Shown here in pieces: positions 12,666 to 17,682 of a stretch of DNA of 17,682 nt. Origin of the DNA: an uncultured Bacilli bacterium. GTDB lineage: Bacteria; Bacillota_I; Bacilli_A; RF39; UBA660. The position numbers were made by a program, and so were the translations under genes. Position 1 is the stretch's first letter. Each line of letters starts with the position of its first letter. The notes beneath the pieces were generated by a model that saw only the letters and a program-made list of their open reading frames with translations, had not been told where the DNA came from and made no database searches. The stretch covers positions 1 through 17,682 of the forward strand of contig CAKOPW010000021.1 of NCBI GenBank assembly GCA_934101115.1, written 5' to 3'.

Positions 12666-14453
12666 CTATAAACGATCAATTACAGCAATATTTTTATTGA
12701 TACATCTTATCAAATCTTCTTTATCATATTTATCTAAAATAGAATTAAATCTACTTGGATTAAAGATAAATCTTTGAGGATGTTCAATTAAGCATCCACG
12801 TGCATTATCAACATTTAAAGCATTTATTGTGTTAAAGTTTTTAATAACTATATCACTGAAAGTATTAAATATCAAGAACTCTTCATCAGTTAAATTCTTT
12901 TTGAATTTCTTTTCCTCATCTTTAGTAAATCCAAGTTTAATTAAAAGTTCACAATTATTATTATAATCCATCGAAGCAAATAACAAGTTAGCTATTTCAT
13001 CTTCTTTAGCACTTTCAATTACTTCTTCTAATTTATTAACATTAACTTTATCCAACAAACTAAATACACATGATATGTCTTCACTTGTGGCATTTGCATG
13101 TTCAAGTAAAGTTAGAATATGATCTAAATTTTGTGGAGTTACATTGATTAGAGCATCAACACTTGTATAAATAAGGGATGAATCAATATGATGTTTCTCC
13201 ATTATATTTAAAAATTTACTTGTGTTATCTTTATTAAAGTTTTTGCTCATCTTTTCTATATCTTCATCACTAAATCTAAATTTATCAAGTCCAAGTTCTT
13301 TTAAAGATTCATCTATATCATCATTTGAATCAAATATAGATGAAGACATATTATTTAAGCTAATTGAAGACTCTTCTTCAATATCTTTAAAATCATCTGG
13401 ATTAAATAAAGATTGAACATTTTCTTCCTTTTCAGCACCAGGAGATGCATTAAAATCATCTGGTATAAATAAATTTATTGTTTCATCTGATACATTATCA
13501 TCCTCTAATTTATAAGATGTTTCTTTTTCTTCATCAAACAAATTATCATCAAGAATTGTATCTTCAACTTCGTGTTCTAAAGATTCATCTTTTACAGGAG
13601 TTTCATCTTCATGATTTATCTCGATATCCTCATCAATAAGTGAACTAACATCAGGAATATCCCCTTCTAGCTCAAATTCAATTGCTTTTTTTTCTAAATC
13701 TTGCCCTGAAGATATAATGTTATCTAAAGTATCTTTTATTGATAACTCTTTTGGTTCAGAGCTTTCATCAGTTGTATCACTTTCAGAAGTTTCATCTTCT
13801 GAATTATCTGTTTCTTCAACATCATCGTCATCAGCAATACTATCAATCTCTTCAAATACCGAATCATCAATTTCATGATTTAAATCTTTTTCATTAATTT
13901 CTATATCTTTTACATCAAGTTCATCTTTAATTTCTTCAACAACAAAACTATCAAGTTGATCTTTATGATTAGTTGAAAAATCAATTATTGAATTAATACT
14001 AGATTCATAATATCTTTCCAATACTTTAGCTTTTTTAAGTTCTGTTTCTAATTTTTCTTTATTAGTCTCTAACTCAATAATTTCACTTTTCAATATTTCT
14101 GCTTTCTCAGTTATTTCTTTTATACTTTGAGTTTCTTTGCTTATTAAAGTTCTTTTTTCAAGTATTTTGTTACTTATTTCTTTATTACCAGCAGCTAATA
14201 ATTCCGTGAAATTTTTAAACTTATCTGTAAGTTCAACTAAATCATTTTCAAGTTCTTTGATTTCACCTTCTAGTATTCCAATAACTTGTTTAGAATCCTC
14301 AATGCTTATACCATATTGGCGTGCAATTCCGGCTTTATCCTCAATATCTTTATTAACTCTAGCTAATTCTTTCTCTGTATCTACTCGATGGCTTTTAATT
14401 CCACTTATAACAGATTTTAAATTATCGTTGATTACTCCAATCATCTTTTCCAT
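12666..14453 (-). CDS. Coiled-coil/acidic cytoplasmic protein, unknown function
   Basis: I do not recognise this 595-residue protein. It has no signal peptide or membrane segment. Residues from about 15 to 165 are heptad-rich and probably a long coiled coil. A very acidic, low-complexity stretch follows (about 170-390), containing two near-identical short motifs, LFIPDDF and LFNPDDF, spaced about 25 residues apart. The last ~200 residues are predicted helical, with short repeated helix pairs (for example DALINVTPQNLDHILTLLEHA). Such a layout suggests a scaffold or structural protein. ATG 14453 is chosen because GAGAGG stands 9 nt before it; the earlier ATG at 14480 lies only two bases from the -10 box, upstream of the expected transcript start. 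The gene is transcribed alone. Confidence 0.85.
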   Translation of the reverse strand: MEKMIGVINDNLKSVISGIKSHRVDTEKELARVNKDIEDKAGIARQYGISIEDSKQVIGILEGEIKELENDLVELTDKFKNFTELLAAGNKEISNKILEKRTLISKETQSIKEITEKAEILKSEIIELETNKEKLETELKKAKVLERYYESSINSIIDFSTNHKDQLDSFVVEEIKDELDVKDIEINEKDLNHEIDDSVFEEIDSIADDDDVEETDNSEDETSESDTTDESSEPKELSIKDTLDNIISSGQDLEKKAIEFELEGDIPDVSSLIDEDIEINHEDETPVKDESLEHEVEDTILDDNLFDEEKETSYKLEDDNVSDETINLFIPDDFNASPGAEKEENVQSLFNPDDFKDIEEESSISLNNMSSSIFDSNDDIDESLKELGLDKFRFSDEDIEKMSKNFNKDNTSKFLNIMEKHHIDSSLIYTSVDALINVTPQNLDHILTLLEHANATSEDISCVFSLLDKVNVNKLEEVIESAKEDEIANLLFASMDYNNNCELLIKLGFTKDEEKKFKKNLTDEEFLIFNTFSDIVIKNFNTINALNVDNARGCLIEHPQRFIFNPSRFNSILDKYDKEDLIRCINKNIAVIDRL

Positions 14454-14482
14454 AACAAAATACCTCTCTATTCTCTTCATAA

Positions 14483-14511
14483 ATTATAGCAAAAAAATAT
14501 CTGAGTGTAAA
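14483..14511 (-). promoter_or_regulatory. Promoter of the coiled-coil protein gene
   Basis: TTTACA (14511-14506), a 17-bp spacer and TATAAT (14488-14483), one mismatch from consensus. The start is expected near 14476. The DedA gene is divergent from here; I see no clear promoter for it. Confidence 0.8.
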
Positions 14512-14567
14512 CACAATTTGTATATTAAATACTATTTTAATCACATAATATTAAATAGGTGATATAA

Positions 14568-15170
14568 TTGAAAAATATAATATTCAGTATCATAAATAAA
14601 TATGGTTATATCGGAATAACGTTTCTAATAGCTTTAGAGAATTTAATTCCTCCTATTCCTTCAGAAGTAATTCTTTCATTTTCTGGTTTTATAAGCAAAA
14701 GTACGGATTTAAACATCTTTTTAATTATTATTTTTGCAACACTAGGATCTTTAATCGGTGCTATTGTTCTTTATTATTTAGCATACTTTATTGGTTTAAA
14801 TTTACTTAATTTTAAATTTTTTAAAATTTGTGGATTAAAAAAAGAAAACACCGAAAAATCAATGAAACATTTTCAAAAAAACGGCTACAAATCAATTTTC
14901 TTTGGAAGATTTATTCCTATAATTCGTAGTTTTATATCAATACCTGCAGGATTATCTAAAATGAATATTCGCTTATTTCTAATACTTACTTGGATTGGTA
15001 GCTTTATTTGGAATACCATATTTGTTATTGCTGGTTTTATATTACAGGATAACTGGGATACATTAGCCAACTTTTTTGAAAAATATTCTATTTTTATTTT
15101 CTTAATTGCTATTATTTTATACATCATTATTAAAAGGCATAAGTCTAAAAAAATAATCACCGTATCTTAA
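14568..15170 (+). CDS. DedA-family membrane protein
   Basis: The 200-residue integral membrane protein belongs to the DedA/VTT family. It shows the ENLIPPIPSE motif near residues 24-33, which forms part of a re-entrant loop, and the FFGRFIPIIRSFISIPAG motif with its conserved Arg residues. Several hydrophobic segments follow, and the tail is basic. Some family members recycle undecaprenyl phosphate across the membrane (UptA in Bacillus), others move phospholipids. Sequence alone does not say which. The start is TTG at 14568 behind AGGTGA, the same pattern as clpP. It ends 47 bp before the ABC transporter genes and may be transcribed with them. Confidence 0.93.
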   Translation: MKNIIFSIINKYGYIGITFLIALENLIPPIPSEVILSFSGFISKSTDLNIFLIIIFATLGSLIGAIVLYYLAYFIGLNLLNFKFFKICGLKKENTEKSMKHFQKNGYKSIFFGRFIPIIRSFISIPAGLSKMNIRLFLILTWIGSFIWNTIFVIAGFILQDNWDTLANFFEKYSIFIFLIAIILYIIIKRHKSKKIITVS

Positions 15171-15217
15171 TACTCACCATATACTAAATTAGAAATACAA
15201 GTTGGGGGGTATTTTTT

Positions 15218-16174
15218 TTGAAAAGATTTATTTGTATTTTAGTTATCGGTTTAACTCTTGTAACTTTAACTGCATGTGCGAACAAAAAACATGATGAAAA
15301 TAACAAGTTCAAGGTTGCCGAAGTTACACATTCAGTGTTCTATGCTCCATGGTATGTTGCTATCCATAATGGATATTTTGAAGATCTTGATATTGAAGTA
15401 ATTCTTACAAGTGGTGCTAACAATGTTGTTGCTGCCGTTCTTTCAAAAGATGCAGATATCGGTTTATGTGGACCAGAAGCAACCATTTATGCTAATAAAG
15501 AAAATAAAAACAAAGTAAAAAGTTTTGCTGGTTTAACAAAAAGAGATGGACAATTCTTAGTTTTAAGAAAAGGTATAAAATATGAAGATTTTAAAAGCAT
15601 TGAAAATCTAACAATTTTAGCTGGAAGAAGTGGCGGTATGCCTTTACTTAATTTTAAAAATGCTTTAAAGAATGAAGGTATAAAAAATGTAACAATTGAT
15701 TCATCTATTGATTTTGCTAATCTAACAAGTGCATTTATTGCAGGTACTGGTGATGGCGTTAACCTATTTGAACCAAATGCAACTACACTTGCCAAAACTG
15801 GAAAATATTATATAGCTACATCAATCGGAACATATTCAGGAGTTGTTCCATATACAGCATTTAATGCACTAGAATCAAATATAAAAAATAATGAAAGTAA
15901 ATATAAAAAATTCTATAAAGGAATTGAAAAAGGTCTTGAATATGTAAGCACTCATTCAAGTAAAGAAATAGCTGAAATAATAAAAGACGAATTTCCTGAT
16001 ACTGACTTTACAGACTTAATCGCGATGGTTGATAACTATAAGTCTTATGACTCATGGCTAAAAACTCCAAAAATAAGTGAAGAAATCATGATTAATTTAG
16101 AAAATATTATGATTGATAATAATGAACTTGAAGAAACTGTTAATTTTAATGAATTAGTTTATGAATTTAATTAA
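15218..16174 (+). CDS. ABC transporter substrate-binding lipoprotein (NMT1/SsuA/ThiY type)
   Basis: The 318-residue protein has a lipoprotein signal with lipobox LTAC (Cys20), so it should be tethered outside the membrane. The mature part follows the NMT1/THI5-like fold: VFYAPWYVAIHNGYF, then VAAVLSKDADIGLCGPEA, then LAGRSGGMPLLNFK. Relatives bind sulfonates, thiamine precursors or riboflavin, and the ligand here cannot be read from sequence. The start is TTG at 15218. The ribosome site is a run of six G (15204-15209), separated from the start by a T-run of eight. No riboswitch fits in the 47-bp gap upstream. It overlaps the ATPase gene by 14 bases. Confidence 0.92.
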   Translation: MKRFICILVIGLTLVTLTACANKKHDENNKFKVAEVTHSVFYAPWYVAIHNGYFEDLDIEVILTSGANNVVAAVLSKDADIGLCGPEATIYANKENKNKVKSFAGLTKRDGQFLVLRKGIKYEDFKSIENLTILAGRSGGMPLLNFKNALKNEGIKNVTIDSSIDFANLTSAFIAGTGDGVNLFEPNATTLAKTGKYYIATSIGTYSGVVPYTAFNALESNIKNNESKYKKFYKGIEKGLEYVSTHSSKEIAEIIKDEFPDTDFTDLIAMVDNYKSYDSWLKTPKISEEIMINLENIMIDNNELEETVNFNELVYEFN

Positions 16175-16898
16175 TGTAGTTTCTCTTTGTAAAAAATATC
16201 ATACACCAACAAAAGAAATCATCGCTTTAGATGATATAACATTTGATATTGAAGAAGGAAAAATACTTGGAATAATCGGTACAAGTGGCTGTGGAAAGTC
16301 AACCCTTTTTAACATCATAACCAAATTAGAAAAACCAACAAGCGGTTACATCAAAGAAAACAAAAAACTAAAAATTGGTTATATGATGCAAACTGATGCT
16401 CTACTTCCTTGGTTAACCGTTTATGAAAATGCCATATTAGGCTTAAAATTAAAAAAAATACTCACTAAAGAAAACATTGAATATGTTAATTCATTATTAA
16501 AAAAATACGGACTTTTCGAATTTAGCAATGAATATCCTAAGAACTTATCCGGTGGAATGCGTCAAAGAGTTGCACTTATTAGAACTTTAGCTATAAAGCC
16601 AAACATTTTGCTTCTTGATGAACCATTTTCCAAACTGGATATTGATTCAAGAATAAAGATAAGTGATGATGTATATAAAATCATAAAAGAATTAAAAATT
16701 ACTGCTGTAATTATTTCTCATGATATTATGGAAGGAATCACTTTATGTGACTCACTCGTTGTACTAACTCCAAGACCTGGGAAAATAAAAAAGATAGTTA
16801 AGTTAGAAAAAGAAGATAAACTTCCAAGTGAACTTAGGAAAGAAAGTTATATATCAAAATTATATGAAGATATATGGAAGTATATGAATGATGAGTAA
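16161..16898 (+). CDS. ABC transporter ATP-binding protein (SsuB/TauB/ThiZ type)
   Basis: The 245-residue cytoplasmic ATPase powers the importer. All motifs are intact: Walker A GTSGCGKST (40-48), Q-loop Gln77, signature LSGGMRQR (129-136), Walker B ILLLDEP (149-155) and H-loop His187 in IISHD. TDALLPWLTVYEN is typical of the nitrate/sulfonate/taurine class. The start ATG lies inside the end of the lipoprotein gene and has no strong ribosome site, so it is probably translated by coupling. It overlaps the permease gene by 11 bases. Confidence 0.96.
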   Translation: MNLINVVSLCKKYHTPTKEIIALDDITFDIEEGKILGIIGTSGCGKSTLFNIITKLEKPTSGYIKENKKLKIGYMMQTDALLPWLTVYENAILGLKLKKILTKENIEYVNSLLKKYGLFEFSNEYPKNLSGGMRQRVALIRTLAIKPNILLLDEPFSKLDIDSRIKISDDVYKIIKELKITAVIISHDIMEGITLCDSLVVLTPRPGKIKKIVKLEKEDKLPSELRKESYISKLYEDIWKYMNDE

Positions 16899-17676
16899 AG
16901 AACAAGCATTATATCTTAAGAAAAGAAAAAGAAATAAGCTGATAATTCTATTATCACAAATTTCATTACTCGTTACTTTTATTGGTTTATGGGAGCTTTT
17001 ATCCAAATATGAACTGATAAATTCTTTTATCTTTTCTTCACCAAGTAAAATAATTTTAACATTAATTAATCTTTATAAAGATCATAACTTATTTCCACAT
17101 ATTTACACTACAAGTATGGAAGTAATCGTATCTTTTTCACTTTCAACAATTCTTGGTTTTATACTTGCTCTATTCTTCTATATTTTTCCAACAATAAAAA
17201 AAATAATGGATCCATTTATAACAATGATTAATAGCTTACCCAAAGTAGCTTTAGGTCCACTTATCATCATCTGGTTAGGAGCTAATACAGAATCGATTAT
17301 CTTTATGGCACTGCTTATAAACTTAATCGTTACCTTCACCACTATCTTAAATGGATTTATCAACACAGATAAAGATAAAATTAAGCTATTTAAAGTATTT
17401 GGAGCAACAAAAAAAGATATTATTTTAAAACTTATAATACCATCAAGTAAAGTTGAAATAATATCTTCTCTAAAACTTAATTTATCACTTTCTTTAATAG
17501 GTGTTATTATGGGAGAATTCTTGAGTTGTAAAAAAGGTATTGGTTATTTAATTCTTTATGGAACTCAAGTATTTAACCTATCGCTTGTTATGTGTGGTAT
17601 ATTTTTACTTTTATTATTATCATTCATTTTCTATGAATTAATTAATTTTGTAGATAAAAAACTAGCAGCACGCTAG
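16888..17676 (+). CDS. ABC transporter permease (SsuC/TauC/ThiX type)
   Basis: The 262-residue inner-membrane subunit has several hydrophobic helices and the cytoplasmic EAA-type loop (FKVFGATKKDIILKLIIPSS) that contacts the ATPase. Length is normal for the class. The start is the first of two ATG codons (16888, 16891) inside the ATPase gene's end. The stop codon lies in the terminator hairpin at the window end. A single permease gene implies a homodimeric channel. Confidence 0.95.
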   Translation: MMSKEQALYLKKRKRNKLIILLSQISLLVTFIGLWELLSKYELINSFIFSSPSKIILTLINLYKDHNLFPHIYTTSMEVIVSFSLSTILGFILALFFYIFPTIKKIMDPFITMINSLPKVALGPLIIIWLGANTESIIFMALLINLIVTFTTILNGFINTDKDKIKLFKVFGATKKDIILKLIIPSSKVEIISSLKLNLSLSLIGVIMGEFLSCKKGIGYLILYGTQVFNLSLVMCGIFLLLLLSFIFYELINFVDKKLAAR

Positions 17677-17682
17677 TTTTAT
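17658..17682 (+). terminator. Terminator of the ABC transporter operon (cut by window end)
   Basis: AAAACTAGC-AGCAC-GCTAGTTTT forms a perfect 9-bp stem, and the T-run is its 3' end. The hairpin codes for the last residues (LAAR) and contains the TAG stop. Confidence 0.8.

Noticed and set aside
13222..14562. Plus-strand ORFs opposite the coiled-coil gene.
   Set aside because: They are shadows of a real gene on the other strand: low-complexity Ser/Leu/Ile products, no ribosome sites and no family resemblance.
15171..15217. A riboswitch (thiamine, riboflavin) before the importer.
   Set aside because: The gap is only 47 bp and shows no conserved riboswitch core.

Overview
This is a strongly AT-rich window whose gene content points to a low-GC Firmicutes/Bacilli relative (Erysipelotrichales, RF39 or Acholeplasma-like groups), still with a cell wall. 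The grounds are a T-box-controlled ileS, frequent TTG starts behind AGGTGA-type ribosome sites, signal-peptide/TM surface proteins and a peptidoglycan hydrolase. One gene (gapA) ends in TGA at a normal family C-terminus, so the standard bacterial code fits, not the Mycoplasma code. I see no rRNA, tRNA, CRISPR array or insertion sequence.

Layout. 1-538: first copy of a ~0.5 kb repeat holding a very small hydrophobic ORF on the minus strand and a convergent ~89-nt RNA on the plus strand. 522-7010 (minus): nucleoside kinase, gapA, a small membrane protein, then a T-box leader and a type-2 ileS. 7134-7703 (plus): clpP. 7730-8878 (minus): a surface protein whose promoter region holds a run of eight G. 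8955-9477: second copy of the repeat. 9461-12558 (minus): a two-gene operon of a dockerin-tailed SH3/glucosaminidase and a membrane-anchored cohesin protein. 12666-14453 (minus): a coiled-coil/acidic protein of unknown function. 14568-15170 (plus): a DedA membrane protein. 15218-17676 (plus): an SBP/ATPase/permease ABC importer of the NMT1/SsuA/ThiY type, ending in a terminator at the window edge.

Two systems stand out. (1) The repeated cassette looks like an undescribed type I toxin-antitoxin family. It has a near-consensus promoter, a ~90-nt leader whose ATCACTTCC is exactly complementary to the GGAAGTGAT around the ribosome site, a 25-30 residue hydrophobic peptide ending in IILKLL, and a convergent extended -10 promoter making a short RNA that ends in a strong terminator just past the peptide stop. 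The leader can also pair over 12 nt with the mRNA 3' region that the antisense RNA covers. The two copies are nearly identical except in the N-terminal half of the peptide and one small antisense hairpin. (2) The adjacent cohesin and dockerin genes suggest a minimal, non-cellulosomal way of docking a cell-wall hydrolase on the membrane.

All functions are inferred from the sequence by eye. No database search or folding was run.
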